DNA of 64,000 nt from Methylophilus sp. 13 (GCF_015354335.1 NZ_JADKYR010000001.1:434001-498000), one strand, 5' to 3'. Shown: positions 31,328-42,407, numbered from the stretch's first letter. Made by a program: numbers and translations. Notes: generated by a model from the sequence alone, not told the origin.

Positions 31328-32866
31328 TTAACTCTCAGCACGCATGTGTGGGAAGAGAATCACATCACGAATGCTGGGGCTATCAGTCATCAGCATGACC
31401 AAACGGTCTATCCCAATTCCGCATCCACCTGTCGGCGGCATGCCGTATTCCAGTGCACGAATAAAGTCAGCGTCGTAATACATGGCTTCCTGATCACCAG
31501 CTTCTTTGGCTTTTACCTGGGCCTGGAAGCGCGCGGCCTGATCTTCAGCGTCGTTTAATTCGCTAAAACCATTGGCCATTTCACGCCCGGTAATAAAGAG
31601 CTCAAAACGCTCGGTAATTTCAGGATTTTTGTCAGAAGCGCGTGCCAAGGGGGACACTTCAACCGGATAATCAATAATATAAGTAGGTTGCCATAATTGG
31701 CTTTCTGCGGTCTCTTCAAACAATGACAGCTGCAATGCGCCCAGTCCTGCATGGTCAAACGCCTTGACGCCAAACTTGAGTAATTCTTTGCGCAAGAACT
31801 CGGCGTCATTCAATTGCTCGGCGGTGTAGTGCGGCGCATATTTCTGAATGGCGCCCAAAATGGTTAAGCGCTCAAACGGTTTGCTTAAATCGACCTCTTT
31901 ACCCGCATAACTCAATACTGCCGTGCCACGAGCAGCAATGGCAGCTGCGCGTATACATTGTTCGGTAAAATCCATCAGCCACTGGTAGTCGGTGTAGGCG
32001 GCGTAGAATTCCATCATGGTGAATTCAGGGTTGTGACGTACGCTTAAGCCTTCATTGCGGAAGTTACGGTTGATTTCAAACACACGCTCAAAGCCGCCGA
32101 CAATCAGACGCTTCAAATACAACTCAGGTGCAATCCGCATAAACATCTGCATATCAAGTGCGTTGTGATGCGTAATAAATGGTTTGGCTGAGGCGCCCCC
32201 TGGAATAGGATGCAGCATCGGGGTTTCCACTTCCAGAAACTCGTTTTCGTTCATGAACTGGCGAATCGCTGCCACCACTTTGGAACGGGCCTTGAATGTT
32301 TCACGGGTTTCTTCCGAGGTGATCAAATCGACATAGCGCTGGCGGTATTTGATTTCCTGGTCTTGTAAGCCATGAAATTTTTCCGGCAAGGGACGCAATG
32401 ACTTGGTCAGCAAGCGCAATTCAGTGACATGCACAGACAACTCGCCGGTACGGGTTTTGAACAACCGGCCTTTCGCGCCAAGGATATCGCCCATGTCCCA
32501 GTGCTTGAACTGGTCATACAAGGCTTCACCAATTTCATCCCTGGCAATGTAAAGTTGGATACGTGCTGAGCTATCCTGAATCGTAGCAAAACTGGCTTTA
32601 CCCATGACGCGCTTGAGCATCATGCGGCCGGCAACCACTACCGGGATTTCTTGAGGATCCAGGGTTTCCTTATCAGTCTCGGCATATGCGGCCTGCAACG
32701 CGGCGGCTTTATGCTCTGGCTTGAAATCGTTAGGGAAAACGGCCGTCTCGCTGGCCTGCGCTTGTTCACGCAGCAAGCGTAGTTTCTCGCGACGTTCTGC
32801 AATCACATGATTTTCATCAACCACGCTCTCAGTTGCGTTATCTGGGTGGGAATGTTGTGCTGTCAT
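31328..32866 (-). CDS. lysS: Lysyl-tRNA synthetase, class II
   Basis: 512 residues. N-terminal OB-fold for the anticodon ([20 protein letters not shown]) and a class II catalytic domain with motif 1 ([21 protein letters not shown]), motif 2 ([28 protein letters not shown]) and motif 3 ([18 protein letters not shown]). It charges tRNA-Lys. Length and motifs are complete. A short extra N-terminal segment ([19 protein letters not shown]) precedes the usual start. Monocistronic in this window. Confidence 0.97.
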   Translation of the reverse strand: MTAQHSHPDNATESVVDENHVIAERREKLRLLREQAQASETAVFPNDFKPEHKAAALQAAYAETDKETLDPQEIPVVVAGRMMLKRVMGKASFATIQDSSARIQLYIARDEIGEALYDQFKHWDMGDILGAKGRLFKTRTGELSVHVTELRLLTKSLRPLPEKFHGLQDQEIKYRQRYVDLITSEETRETFKARSKVVAAIRQFMNENEFLEVETPMLHPIPGGASAKPFITHHNALDMQMFMRIAPELYLKRLIVGGFERVFEINRNFRNEGLSVRHNPEFTMMEFYAAYTDYQWLMDFTEQCIRAAAIAARGTAVLSYAGKEVDLSKPFERLTILGAIQKYAPHYTAEQLNDAEFLRKELLKFGVKAFDHAGLGALQLSLFEETAESQLWQPTYIIDYPVEVSPLARASDKNPEITERFELFITGREMANGFSELNDAEDQAARFQAQVKAKEAGDQEAMYYDADFIRALEYGMPPTGGCGIGIDRLVMLMTDSPSIRDVILFPHMRAES

Positions 32867-32942
32867 ATTGTATCCGGCATTCGCCTGCGTAATCTTAAAC
32901 GCGCTATTTTAGCATTGTTAGCGCTGATTTTTAGAGGATCGT

Positions 32943-34073
32943 CTACGTCGTTTCTTGCTGGATGGGCAAATGAATACGGATCATGAATCCGTCCGGGCTT
33001 AGATTGGTGGCGTTGACAAAGCCGCCATGGGCTTCAACGATATGCTTGGTCATGGCGAGGCCGATGCCATGCCCTTCGACTTGCGAAGCGCGGCGACCTC
33101 GCACAAAAGGCTTGAATATCTGCTCAAGCTCTTGTGGCTCTACGCCCTGCCCCTGATCCTGTACTTCGAGAATAATTTCGCCAGTACGCTGACTATGTTG
33201 CAACTCAATCGTCACCTCACCATCCACAGGACCATATTTGAGCGCATTGCGGATCACGTTATCAATCGCACGTTGCAACAACTCCAGTTGCCCATCCAGG
33301 ATGACGGGCTCATCTGGCATCAACAACCGGAGCTTGGCGTCATGCTTTTCAAACAGGACATCCCCAACAATGCCTGTCAGCAGAGCTTGCAAATCCACCT
33401 CTACTTTTTGCAGCTTGTGTATATCCGATTCAAAGCGAAAAATTTCGAGTAATTCAGAGATCATGCGTTCCATGCGCACAGCTTCAAGCTCAACGCGCTG
33501 CAAAGAGCTCTGAATTTTTTGTGGATTTTGCATAGCAAGACCAACAGCCATCTGTATTCTTGCCAATGGGGAACGCAGTTCGTGGGAAACATGATGCATC
33601 ATGTTTGACTGGCTTTTGATCATATTATTCAAGCGCAGCGCCATCAGATCAAAGGCCTGCCCCAAGCCGGAAAACTCATCATAAGAGGCCTTGATCTTGG
33701 GGCTGACACGCACGAGCAGATCGCCCTCTGCTGCACTTTTAAGATGAATCAGCAGCAGCTTGATAGGATGCGCGATGGCCCAGGCAAGCAAACTGGCAAA
33801 GACGAGATTGGCGAGAATGCCGAAAACAAACACCCAAACCGGAAGGTTAAACACCATAGGCAGGTGTTCATGTGACAGTGTTTTTTGGATCAGCTCATTA
33901 GAGGGTTGCGTCGGGGCTTGTGCTTTAACCTGGTCACTCGCGGCATGCAACGCTTCGTGGTAGCCGATCAGCTTGCGATTCAGCTCCCACTCTGCAATGT
34001 TTCCAACAATAATATCGGTTGAAATGAGCGCCAGAAAAAGTGCTGCAAATAACTTCCAGAACAGGCGCCCCAT
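32943..34073 (-). CDS. Sensor histidine kinase, CpxA-like
   Basis: 376 residues. Two membrane helices (about 8-26 and 77-101) flank a short periplasmic loop of some 50 residues, followed by HAMP (IKLLLIHLKSAAEGDLLVRV), HisKA with phospho-acceptor His164 (HHVSHELRSPLARIQ) and an ATPase domain (N box DNVIRNALKYG, G1 DQGQGVEPQELEQIF, G2 GHGIGLAMTKHI). The small sensor loop suits envelope stress or metal sensing. It follows the response regulator by 18 bases and is co-transcribed with it. Confidence 0.93.
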   Translation of the reverse strand: MGRLFWKLFAALFLALISTDIIVGNIAEWELNRKLIGYHEALHAASDQVKAQAPTQPSNELIQKTLSHEHLPMVFNLPVWVFVFGILANLVFASLLAWAIAHPIKLLLIHLKSAAEGDLLVRVSPKIKASYDEFSGLGQAFDLMALRLNNMIKSQSNMMHHVSHELRSPLARIQMAVGLAMQNPQKIQSSLQRVELEAVRMERMISELLEIFRFESDIHKLQKVEVDLQALLTGIVGDVLFEKHDAKLRLLMPDEPVILDGQLELLQRAIDNVIRNALKYGPVDGEVTIELQHSQRTGEIILEVQDQGQGVEPQELEQIFKPFVRGRRASQVEGHGIGLAMTKHIVEAHGGFVNATNLSPDGFMIRIHLPIQQETT

Positions 34074-34091
34074 AGGCCTCGCAATAACGAA

Positions 34092-34772
34092 TTACTCTCT
34101 TACCAGTTGATAGCCAACGCGGTAAATTGTTTGAATCACATTGACCCCGCCGGAAACCTCAGAGATTTTTTGACGGATACTGCTTAAATGAACATCAATG
34201 CTACGGTCATACTTGACCAGCGGACGACCCAAGGCCTTGACTGACAGATCCTCTTTGCTGACGATGGTGCCTGCATGTTTGGCAAGAATTTCAATCAAAC
34301 TGAATTCGGTACTGGTGAAAATGATAGGTTTATCCGCCCAGAACACTTTTCTGCGCTCGCTGGAAACCACCAGTTGACCAACCACAATATCATTCCCCTT
34401 GGGACTGTCACTGGTATGGCGGCGCAAGATCGCACGCACGCGGGCGACCAACTCGCGTGGCAAACAGGGTTTTTGAACATAGTCATCCGCGCCAGCTTCC
34501 AGCCCTTCAATACGGCCTTCGTTGTCGTCCTTGGCGGTCAACATCAACACAGGAATATCGGAATGCTGACGGATGTTGCGTAATGTTTGCAATCCATCCT
34601 GGCCAGGCATCATCACATCCAGAATAGCAAGATCAAACTTGCCAGCCAGAACATATTGCTCACCCGTCAGGCCATCATGTGCAGTTGTCACGGTGTAGCC
34701 TTCCTGCGTCAGAAATTCCTTTAGCATGTTGGCTAGTTCAACATCATCGTCAATCAACAGCAGCTTGCTCAT
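34092..34772 (-). CDS. OmpR-family response regulator, CpxR-like
   Basis: 226 residues. Receiver with acidic cluster DDD (8-10), phospho-acceptor Asp52 (LAILDVMMPGQDGLQTL) and Lys in VQKPCLPREL; winged-helix domain with FTSTEFSLIEILAKHAGTIVSKEDL and DVHLSSIRQKI. Order of regulator before kinase, as in cpxRA. Target genes unknown. RBS AAAGGA. Confidence 0.94.
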   Translation of the reverse strand: MSKLLLIDDDVELANMLKEFLTQEGYTVTTAHDGLTGEQYVLAGKFDLAILDVMMPGQDGLQTLRNIRQHSDIPVLMLTAKDDNEGRIEGLEAGADDYVQKPCLPRELVARVRAILRRHTSDSPKGNDIVVGQLVVSSERRKVFWADKPIIFTSTEFSLIEILAKHAGTIVSKEDLSVKALGRPLVKYDRSIDVHLSSIRQKISEVSGGVNVIQTIYRVGYQLVRE

Positions 34773-34943
34773 TTATGTCCTTTTTGAGATTTGCATTAGG
34801 CTCAATGTACTTTAGCCACGGAATCTTAACGAACAAACAAATTCAATAACAAGCGTAAGCGAGACATTTTACCCAAGTTTTCAAACTGAATCGAAAATGT
34901 TAAATCAATTTAAAGTATACCGCAAATATGTTCGATGCAAAAT

Positions 34944-35516
34944 TTAATCCGCAGTAAAAGCCTCACACAACTGGCTGAGCAACTGACCAAACAGGGGCAA
35001 TACATCCTCCGGGCCATGTGGACTGTCATCGTCTGTGCTTGCAATCAGGTAGCTGATGGTCACTTTATCCAGATTTTCGCGGTAGGTCAGCCAGTGCTCG
35101 GAATCGGTTTCTGCGATCAATTGAAACTTATGAAACCCAGACTCGATAATCTCTGCCAGCATTTCTGGCGCCAGCCCTGCAAACAAGGTTTTGCCTATCG
35201 TCACTTGTGCCCGGGCATAATCTGGCTGGTGCCCGTCCTGCGTTAATGGCATGAGCAAAAAGGCGTACAACATCAAGCCAAAACACTGATACACCCCCAG
35301 CATATCAAAGTCGCTTTGCAACTCATCGGCCGGATGGCGCTCTGCAGAACGTATGGCCTGAAAAGTTAAAAAACTTGCCAGGTAATGCGCGGCCTCTTCC
35401 ACATCGGCATTCGCATAGGCAGACTTGGCCGCTTCAGCAGACAGTGGCACTGCATTGGCTTGGGCCTGACAGAGCTGATGTAACCACTTCAGCCGCTCTT
35501 CATACGTCATTTCCAT
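34944..35516 (-). CDS. Conserved hypothetical cytoplasmic protein
   Basis: 190 residues, not recognised. Mostly helical, no signal peptide or convincing membrane segment despite hydrophobic FGLMLYAFLLMP. Acidic overall (ending SQLCEAFTAD), with motifs HYLASFLTFQAIRSAERHP and LAPEMLAEIIESGFHKFQLI. It stands alone between the CpxR-like operon and the ABC-F gene. RBS AAGGA ahead of ATG 35516; a second Met at 35510 is possible. No function can be given. Confidence 0.75.
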   Translation of the reverse strand: MEMTYEERLKWLHQLCQAQANAVPLSAEAAKSAYANADVEEAAHYLASFLTFQAIRSAERHPADELQSDFDMLGVYQCFGLMLYAFLLMPLTQDGHQPDYARAQVTIGKTLFAGLAPEMLAEIIESGFHKFQLIAETDSEHWLTYRENLDKVTISYLIASTDDDSPHGPEDVLPLFGQLLSQLCEAFTAD

Positions 35517-35563
35517 AACTATTCCTTTATCAATGATTCCTATATATATGTTTACTACAACAG

Positions 35564-37465
35564 CTAATCTACTTCCGGCAATGCCTCAAGTGCTTCCTGT
35601 AGCGACAACCATTCACTCTCAACCGTATCCAGCTGTTTCTGGTTTTGTGCCTGTGCAATCAACAGTGCTTGCAAAGCCTCCCGTTGCGAGGCTTCATAGA
35701 TACCGCTCTCAGCCAGTTGGCTGTCTAGTGATTGCTTGGTTTGCTCCAGCTCGGCCAGCTGCTTCTCCAGTGCTGCCAGACTTTTGAGCAGCGGTCTGCG
35801 CGCTTGCAACCGCGCCTGCCGATCTGCTTTTTGCTGATGATAGGCATTCTGTTTGGTGGCCGTGCTTGTTGGCTCGGACATGGCAGACGGCGCAGATTGC
35901 AGCAAAGACCGCTTGTAGTCTTCCAAGTCACCATCAAACACGCTGACCTGGCCTTCAGCAACAAGCACAAATTTTTCGCAGCACGTCGCCAGCAGTGTGC
36001 GGTCGTGCGAGACCATGACCATCCCCCCTTCATAGGCCTGCAAGGCCATAGACAGGGCATGGCGCATTTCAATATCCAGATGGTTGGTGGGTTCATCCAG
36101 CAAAATCAGGTTGGGACGTTGCCAGATGAGCATCGCCAGCGCCAGCCGAGACTTTTCGCCGCCAGAAAAGGAGCCACATGGACTTTTTGCCATCTCGCCC
36201 CTGAAATCAAAACCGCCTAAAAAGTCCAACAACTCTTGTTCCCTGGCCTTAAGGTCCAGGCGCTGCAAATGCATGAGCGGGGAGTCTTCGGCAATCAATT
36301 GCTCCAGCTGGTGCTGCGCAAAATAGCCAATCCGCAAATCCTTGCCTTCAACCCGCTCACCGGCCAGCAAGGTTTCCGATTGGGCCAATGCCTTGATCAG
36401 GGTGGATTTACCGGCCCCATTCTTACCCAGCAAGCCTATGCGCTCACCAGGCCGGATCGCCAGATGCGCCAATTTGACCAGTGCTTGCGCGCCATAGCCC
36501 AACGCCGCCTGATTCATGACCAATAAGGGGTCTGGCGCGGCGCCTAGCTCCCGGAAACTAAAGCTGAAAGGCGAGTCCACATGCGCCGCACTAATCCGTT
36601 CCATCCGTTCAAGCGCCTTGATTCGGCTTTGAGCCTGGCGGGCCTTGGTCGCTTTGGCGCGGAATCGGTCGATATATTGCTGCAAGTGTGCAATTTGCTG
36701 TTGCTGTTTTTGATAGCTGGCTTGTTGTAACACCAACTTTTCGGCCCGTTGCCGCTCAAAATCGCTGTATCCGCCACGGTACAAGCTGAGTTGCCGCTGT
36801 TCGATATGCAAGATGTGATTCACCGTGTTATCCAGGAACTCACGGTCATGTGAGATCAGCAACAAGGTACCGCGATAGGCACTGAGCCAGCCCTCCAGCC
36901 AAATCACCGCTTCAATATCGAGGTGGTTGGTTGGCTCATCCAGTAGCAGCAGGTCCGAACGGCACATCAGCGCACGCGCCAGATTCAAGCGCATACGCCA
37001 GCCCCCGGAAAAATCACTCACAGGCCGGTTGAGTTGCGCCTGCGTAAAGCCCAGTCCTGCCAGCAAAGCGCTAGCTCGCGCCTCCGCGCTATAGCCTTCA
37101 ATATCAGCCAGCCGCTGATGCCACTCAGCGATCAGGATAGGATCTTGCGTACCTTCAGCCTCGGCTTGCGCCAACTTTAATTGTAGAGCATGCAACTCTT
37201 CATCGCCTTCTAGCGTATAAGACAGGGCAGACTGGGCAAGCGCGGGTGTTTCTTGCGCCACATGGGCAATCACCCATTGCGGCGGAATGAGCAATTCACC
37301 CGCCTCTGCCACCAGCTCGCCCCGCAACAGGGCAAACAGGCTAGACTTACCGGCACCATTTGCCCCGGTTAACCCCACCCGATGACCTGGATGCAACTGA
37401 AAACTGGCCCCTTCGACCAAGGGCTTGCCTGCCCGCGAAAAAGTCAGCTGCTTAAATTGGATCAC
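35564..37465 (-). CDS. ABC-F family ATPase (YheS-like)
   Basis: 633 residues. Two ATP-binding cassettes without membrane domains: first Walker A GANGAGKSS and signature DFSGGWRMRLNLARAL, second GKNGAGKST and FSGGEKSRLALAMLI, both with Walker B LLLDEPTNHLDIE. A linker arm (about 240-300) and a C-terminal coiled coil (about 530-625, LARL..EKQLAELEQTKQSLD) complete the ABC-F layout. These proteins act on ribosomes, not in transport. The GTG at 37465 (VIQFKQLTFS, as in YheS) follows AAAGG. Confidence 0.93.
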   Translation of the reverse strand: MIQFKQLTFSRAGKPLVEGASFQLHPGHRVGLTGANGAGKSSLFALLRGELVAEAGELLIPPQWVIAHVAQETPALAQSALSYTLEGDEELHALQLKLAQAEAEGTQDPILIAEWHQRLADIEGYSAEARASALLAGLGFTQAQLNRPVSDFSGGWRMRLNLARALMCRSDLLLLDEPTNHLDIEAVIWLEGWLSAYRGTLLLISHDREFLDNTVNHILHIEQRQLSLYRGGYSDFERQRAEKLVLQQASYQKQQQQIAHLQQYIDRFRAKATKARQAQSRIKALERMERISAAHVDSPFSFSFRELGAAPDPLLVMNQAALGYGAQALVKLAHLAIRPGERIGLLGKNGAGKSTLIKALAQSETLLAGERVEGKDLRIGYFAQHQLEQLIAEDSPLMHLQRLDLKAREQELLDFLGGFDFRGEMAKSPCGSFSGGEKSRLALAMLIWQRPNLILLDEPTNHLDIEMRHALSMALQAYEGGMVMVSHDRTLLATCCEKFVLVAEGQVSVFDGDLEDYKRSLLQSAPSAMSEPTSTATKQNAYHQQKADRQARLQARRPLLKSLAALEKQLAELEQTKQSLDSQLAESGIYEASQREALQALLIAQAQNQKQLDTVESEWLSLQEALEALPEVD

Positions 37466-37663
37466 GCTTGAATACCTTTGAACGACATCGAACTGCAAAA
37501 GAATCGCATTTTAAACGAATCATGCCCAACCGGTGGATAAATCCCAGCAAAGAGGGCTTAAGAAACAGCAATCTAGGAAGAAGGCTGAAGGCGGCGCAAC
37601 TGTTTTCGAGTAAAATAGTCACACAAATAAATAATATCTTTTTTGTCCTGCAAAACCCCTAAT

Positions 37664-40600
37664 ATGCCTCTGCAAAAAATAAAACGCTGGCTGCTCTCTT
37701 TATTGATCGGCCTCCTTATCCTGTTGACAGGCATCGTAGGCGTCATCCAATTTTATGTGTTTCCGCACATTGACGATTACCGCGGGCAAATCGAGCAAAA
37801 GCTCAGTGCATCGCTGAATCAGCAAATCACCATTGCCAGCATTGCCATCCGCTGGCGGGGGCTGGCACCGCAAGTGACATTGGGCAAAGTGACCCTGTTT
37901 GACAGCCAACACCGCCCGGCCCTGGAGCTGGCACAAGTCACCACCCGCCTGTCCTGGAGCAGCCTGGCATTACTCTCCCCCTCATTGGTGAGCCTCAGTA
38001 TCGACGCACCCACCTTGGTGATCAGGCGGACGGCCAGTGGCGAAGTCTTTCTTGCCGGGATGTCTATGTCTGGACAAGGCAATCCGGCTTTTGCTAACTG
38101 GCTGTTGTCACAACGGCGGATCAAAGTATCCAATGCGACAGTGACCTGGCTGGACGAGCAACGGCAAGCGCCGCCTTTACTGCTCAAGGATTTGAATATT
38201 GAGATATTGACGCCGGTGTGGCAACGGTTGTTACACCGTCACAGCATCCATATCGACACGCTGGTTTCAAGGGGCACCCAACAGCGTATTCATGTTGAAG
38301 CGGTTGCCGTTGGTGATGATGTTGCCAAACCTGAAGCCTGGCATGGTGAGCTTTCGTTACGCCTTCCAGAAACCGATCTGGCCGCATGGCGGCCCTGGAT
38401 AGACCTGCCGATAGACCTGACTGCCGGCAAAGGGAACCTGACCACCACGCTGGCCTTTGATAAGTTGCAACTGCAACGCCTGGCTGCACAGGTGGCGCTC
38501 AACAATGTTGCCGTCTCGCCTGCGCGCACGTCACAGACTTTTATTGCTAAAACGCTGAGTGGGGAAGTACGCTGGCAGCGTGTGGAACAACGGCAGATGC
38601 TCACCCTCAAACATTTTTCTGCCGACATTCAGCCTGGGTTGACCCTTGCTGATGCCAATGGCGAACTGCAATGGGACCAGCATGGCCATGAAGCCACACT
38701 CACCCTCAAACAACTGGGCCTGAGTCAAAGCGACCTGCTGGCACAATGGTTGCCGGCAGATGCGGCACTGACCCGTTACCTTGAAAATATGGCGCCTGCC
38801 GGTAACGCGACCCAACTAAAGGCCCGCTGGCTTTACCATGACAACCAGTGGCAAGACTATGCCATTACGGCAGGCTTTAACCATTTACACGCAAAAGCCT
38901 ATGAACAGCTCCCCGGCTTGCAAAACTGGGCGGGGCAACTCTCGATCAAGCCGAATGCAGGCAGCCTGGAGCTAGACACCCGCGATGCGGTGATTGAACT
39001 CGCTGGATTGCTGCGCTGGCCATTACCGATAGACCAATTACAAGGTGAAGTTGAGTGGCGTAATAACGGGCAGAAAATGCTCATTACCACCCACAATCTT
39101 CACTTTGCCAACCCTCACCTCGCTTTACGCACCAACCTGGAATACCAGCTGGGTGCCACCGGTGGCGACACCATACAACTCCACAGCCAGATAGAACGCG
39201 GTGACGCTAAATTCGCTTCGTTTTACTACCCGCTGCTGCTGGATCAGACAACCTTACATTGGCTGGACACCTCTATCCTGAGTGGTCAGATCAGGCACGG
39301 TGAAGTGATAGTCAAAGGCAAGGTCAAGGACTTTCCATATGTGAATGCCGCATTCCACTCCGACCCCTCGCTGGGCTTGTTCAGGGTCACCGCACAGCTG
39401 GATCACGCCAAGCTTGAATACGGCACTGACTGGCCGCAGGTACAAGATATAGACGCCTTCCTCAAATTTGAAGGCAAGCGCATGGATATTACGGTTAAAA
39501 ATGCCACCACCGTTGGCCAGCACATTACACAAGCCCAGGTAGAAATCCCCAGACTGGATGCGGACGACCCCATTTTGAGCGTTAAGGCTGCCGCAACCGG
39601 CAGCTTGGAGCAAGGCATTAAATTCGTGAATACCAGCCCGGTCAAGCAAGTGGCCATGGGCTTTACCGACACACTCAAAGCCACCGGGGCGGCAGACCTT
39701 AAACTGGCCTTGCAAATCCCGCTCAACAACGTGGATGCTAGCCAATTCCAAGGTGACTATGCCATCAAAAACGGGCATATTGCGGCCAATACGCAAATGG
39801 CCATGCCCGAAATGAGCAATATCAACGGCCATCTCAAATTCAATGAAAAAGGCCTGCAAGCGCAAGGCATACAACTGAGTTTGTTTGATAACCCTGCCAC
39901 GCTCAGCCTAACGACGCGCCCGGACAAATCAGTGATTATTCAAGGCAGCGGCCGTATCACTGATGCTGCGCTCAAAAAGTTGGATAACAACCTGTTGACG
40001 CGCGCGTTGCACGGCACCACAGACTGGAAAAGTAATTTGCTGATACAGGCCCCTAACCTGAGGCTGGATATCCGTTCCCAGCTAATTGGCATGGCCATTG
40101 ACTTGCCCGAGCCCGCGAAAAAAAGTGTCGATACCCCTGCCAACCTGATCATCCGCGTGCGCCAGGAAACCAACCAGCCTGACAAGATTGCGGTTGATTA
40201 CAATGAGTGGCTACATGCCAACCTGTTCCGGCAAGTGAATGGCGATACGGCCACCATCACTGCCGGTGAAATCGCCATTAACACGCCTGCCAGGTTACCG
40301 ACGGGCAATGGCATTAACCTCAGAGCAGATTTTCCCAAGCTTAACCTTGACGAATGGTTGCCAACACTTACCCAGGCCGGAAACACGCAAAGTGGCAGCC
40401 CTTCGTCGCTTGCACTCAATCAAGTGGAGCTGACGGCTGGCACGCTGCATATATTTGACCGTAATTTGCACCAGATCAAACTCAATATCACGCCCGAAAG
40501 CGAACGTCTCAAGCTGCTGATTCAAAGCCAGGAGCTGGCAGGCGAAGCCAACTGGTTATCTGGCAAACCAAACAAGCTGGTCGCGCGCCTCAATTACCTG

Positions 40601-41518
40601 CGAGTACCACGCACGCCGGATAACGATAATATTGCGCCCCTTTCCGAAGCACGCAGGTTAGACATGACTTATCCAGAACTGGACATTACCGCGCAAGACT
40701 TCCAGTTTGGCGACAAACAATTAGGCAGCCTGGAGTTGAAAGCGGTTAACAGCGGTGAGAGCTGGGTCATCCAGCGCATGAACATCACCAATCCAGACAG
40801 CCAACTGAGCGCAGATGGCACTTGGCGCAACTCGGTGCGAAGCCCGCAGACACAGCTCAAATTCACCCTGAACTCCAGCAACCTGGGTAAAACCTTGCAG
40901 CGTTTTCAGCCAGGGGGAGGAGAAATGGTTAAAGGCGGCACCGGCAGCATGAACGGTCAATTAGGCTGGCCAGGTAGCCCGCATGAGTTTGCCGTGGAAC
41001 GCCTGGATGGCAGCTTCACCATGCAGCTTGAAAAAGGCCAGATCCTGAAAGTGCAACCCGGTGTGGGACGCTTGCTCGGCCTGTTGAGCTTGCAGAGCTT
41101 GCCACGACGCTTGACGCTGGATTTCCACGACTTGTTTAGCGAAGGCTTTGCCTTTGACAAAATCACCTCTACCGCCAATATTCGCGACGGGATTTTACGC
41201 AGCGATGACCTGTTTATGACCGGCCCCGCCGCTGAGGCCAGAATCAAGGGGGAGACCAATCTCAAGGCCGAAACGCAGCGCCTCAAAGTGCGGGTCGTCC
41301 CACATATTTCCGACTCGGTATCGCTTGCAGCGCTGGCTGGCGGGCCAATTGTCGGGGTGGCTGCCTTTGTCGCGCAAAAGCTGCTCAAAGATCCACTTAA
41401 CAAAATCAGTGCCAGTGAGTATATGATTACAGGCACCTGGGATAACCCGCAGGAAGCCGACGCCGATAAAAAAGCCCCGGCCACCCCTGCTGTTCAACCT
41501 TTAAAAAATCTGCATTAA
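37664..41518 (+). CDS. yhdP: YhdP-family envelope protein (AsmA-like)
   Basis: 1284 residues, the usual YhdP length. A cytoplasmic Lys/Arg-rich start (PLQKIKRWLL) and one N-terminal membrane helix (about 9-32) are followed by a very long periplasmic part rich in repeated beta strands, with the AsmA-type opening YRGQIEQKLSASLNQQITI and a C-terminal domain (VQPGVGRLLGLLSLQSLPRRLTLDF, GPIVGVAAFVAQKLLKDPLNKI). Family members form a bridge that moves phospholipid to the outer membrane. It starts a chain of genes yhdP, amidase and tldD on the plus strand, an order conserved in many betaproteobacteria. The TTG at 37643 is a less likely start. Confidence 0.93.
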   Translation: MPLQKIKRWLLSLLIGLLILLTGIVGVIQFYVFPHIDDYRGQIEQKLSASLNQQITIASIAIRWRGLAPQVTLGKVTLFDSQHRPALELAQVTTRLSWSSLALLSPSLVSLSIDAPTLVIRRTASGEVFLAGMSMSGQGNPAFANWLLSQRRIKVSNATVTWLDEQRQAPPLLLKDLNIEILTPVWQRLLHRHSIHIDTLVSRGTQQRIHVEAVAVGDDVAKPEAWHGELSLRLPETDLAAWRPWIDLPIDLTAGKGNLTTTLAFDKLQLQRLAAQVALNNVAVSPARTSQTFIAKTLSGEVRWQRVEQRQMLTLKHFSADIQPGLTLADANGELQWDQHGHEATLTLKQLGLSQSDLLAQWLPADAALTRYLENMAPAGNATQLKARWLYHDNQWQDYAITAGFNHLHAKAYEQLPGLQNWAGQLSIKPNAGSLELDTRDAVIELAGLLRWPLPIDQLQGEVEWRNNGQKMLITTHNLHFANPHLALRTNLEYQLGATGGDTIQLHSQIERGDAKFASFYYPLLLDQTTLHWLDTSILSGQIRHGEVIVKGKVKDFPYVNAAFHSDPSLGLFRVTAQLDHAKLEYGTDWPQVQDIDAFLKFEGKRMDITVKNATTVGQHITQAQVEIPRLDADDPILSVKAAATGSLEQGIKFVNTSPVKQVAMGFTDTLKATGAADLKLALQIPLNNVDASQFQGDYAIKNGHIAANTQMAMPEMSNINGHLKFNEKGLQAQGIQLSLFDNPATLSLTTRPDKSVIIQGSGRITDAALKKLDNNLLTRALHGTTDWKSNLLIQAPNLRLDIRSQLIGMAIDLPEPAKKSVDTPANLIIRVRQETNQPDKIAVDYNEWLHANLFRQVNGDTATITAGEIAINTPARLPTGNGINLRADFPKLNLDEWLPTLTQAGNTQSGSPSSLALNQVELTAGTLHIFDRNLHQIKLNITPESERLKLLIQSQELAGEANWLSGKPNKLVARLNYLRVPRTPDNDNIAPLSEARRLDMTYPELDITAQDFQFGDKQLGSLELKAVNSGESWVIQRMNITNPDSQLSADGTWRNSVRSPQTQLKFTLNSSNLGKTLQRFQPGGGEMVKGGTGSMNGQLGWPGSPHEFAVERLDGSFTMQLEKGQILKVQPGVGRLLGLLSLQSLPRRLTLDFHDLFSEGFAFDKITSTANIRDGILRSDDLFMTGPAAEARIKGETNLKAETQRLKVRVVPHISDSVSLAALAGGPIVGVAAFVAQKLLKDPLNKISASEYMITGTWDNPQEADADKKAPATPAVQPLKNLH

Positions 41519-41552
41519 TGTCAATATCAAGCATTTAAACCGGAAACTTGCC

Positions 41553-42407
41553 ATGGCCGACAATAAAACCAAAAAACTCAAATCCTCAGCCAATGATGAC
41601 ATCGTCAAAGTTGCGGCGATCCAGATGGCGTCCAGCCCCAGTGTGTCGGCCAACCTGGTCGAGTCCAAGCGGCTCATCGAAATGGCGGCCAAGGCTGGCG
41701 CCAAGCTGGTGGTACTGCCCGAGTACTTTTGCATCATGGGGCTTAAAGATTTTGACAAGGTCACCATCCGCGAGAAGCCCAATACCGGGCCTATCCAGCA
41801 GTTTTTGAGCAAAACCGCCAAAGCCTACAAAATCTGGATTGTCGCTGGCACGGTGCCGCTGGAAAGCAATTACGCCAATAAAGTGCGTAACAGCTGCCTG
41901 GTGTATAACGACAAAGGCGAACAAGTCGCGCGCTATGACAAGATTCACCTGTTTGGCATGGATATGGGCACCGAGCATTACCATGAAGAAAACACCATTG
42001 AACCTGGCGATACCGTGGTCACCGTTGACACCCCGTTTGGCCGCATTGGCCTCTCGATTTGCTACGACTTGCGCTTCCCCGAGCTGTTCCGCGCCATGGG
42101 CGATGTGGATATGATCGTGGTGCCCTCAGCCTTTACCGAAACCACAGGCAAAGCCCATTGGGAAACCCTGGTGCGCGCCCGTGCGGTTGAAAACCTGTGC
42201 TATGTGGTTGCTTCTGCGCAGGGGGGTTACCATCTATCTGGCCGCGAAACCCATGGTAACAGCATGATTGTCGATCCGTGGGGCGTGGTGCTTGACCGCT
42301 TGCCACGTGGCTCCGGGATTGTCATCGCCAATGTTAACCGCAACTATATTAAAAACCTGCGCGAAAGCTTGCCTGCGCTTAAACACAAAACCATTAAAGC
42401 GATTTAA
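41553..42407 (+). CDS. Carbon-nitrogen hydrolase (Nit-type amidase)
   Basis: 284 residues. The Glu-Lys-Cys triad of the nitrilase superfamily is visible: Glu57 (VVLPEYFC), Lys130 (RYDKIHLF) and Cys170 (GLSICYDLRFPELFR). These sequences and the partner genes match the Nit1/deaminated glutathione amidase group, a repair enzyme. A lysine-rich N-terminus precedes the domain. It lies 34 bases after yhdP and 96 before tldD. Confidence 0.92.
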   Translation: MADNKTKKLKSSANDDIVKVAAIQMASSPSVSANLVESKRLIEMAAKAGAKLVVLPEYFCIMGLKDFDKVTIREKPNTGPIQQFLSKTAKAYKIWIVAGTVPLESNYANKVRNSCLVYNDKGEQVARYDKIHLFGMDMGTEHYHEENTIEPGDTVVTVDTPFGRIGLSICYDLRFPELFRAMGDVDMIVVPSAFTETTGKAHWETLVRARAVENLCYVVASAQGGYHLSGRETHGNSMIVDPWGVVLDRLPRGSGIVIANVNRNYIKNLRESLPALKHKTIKAI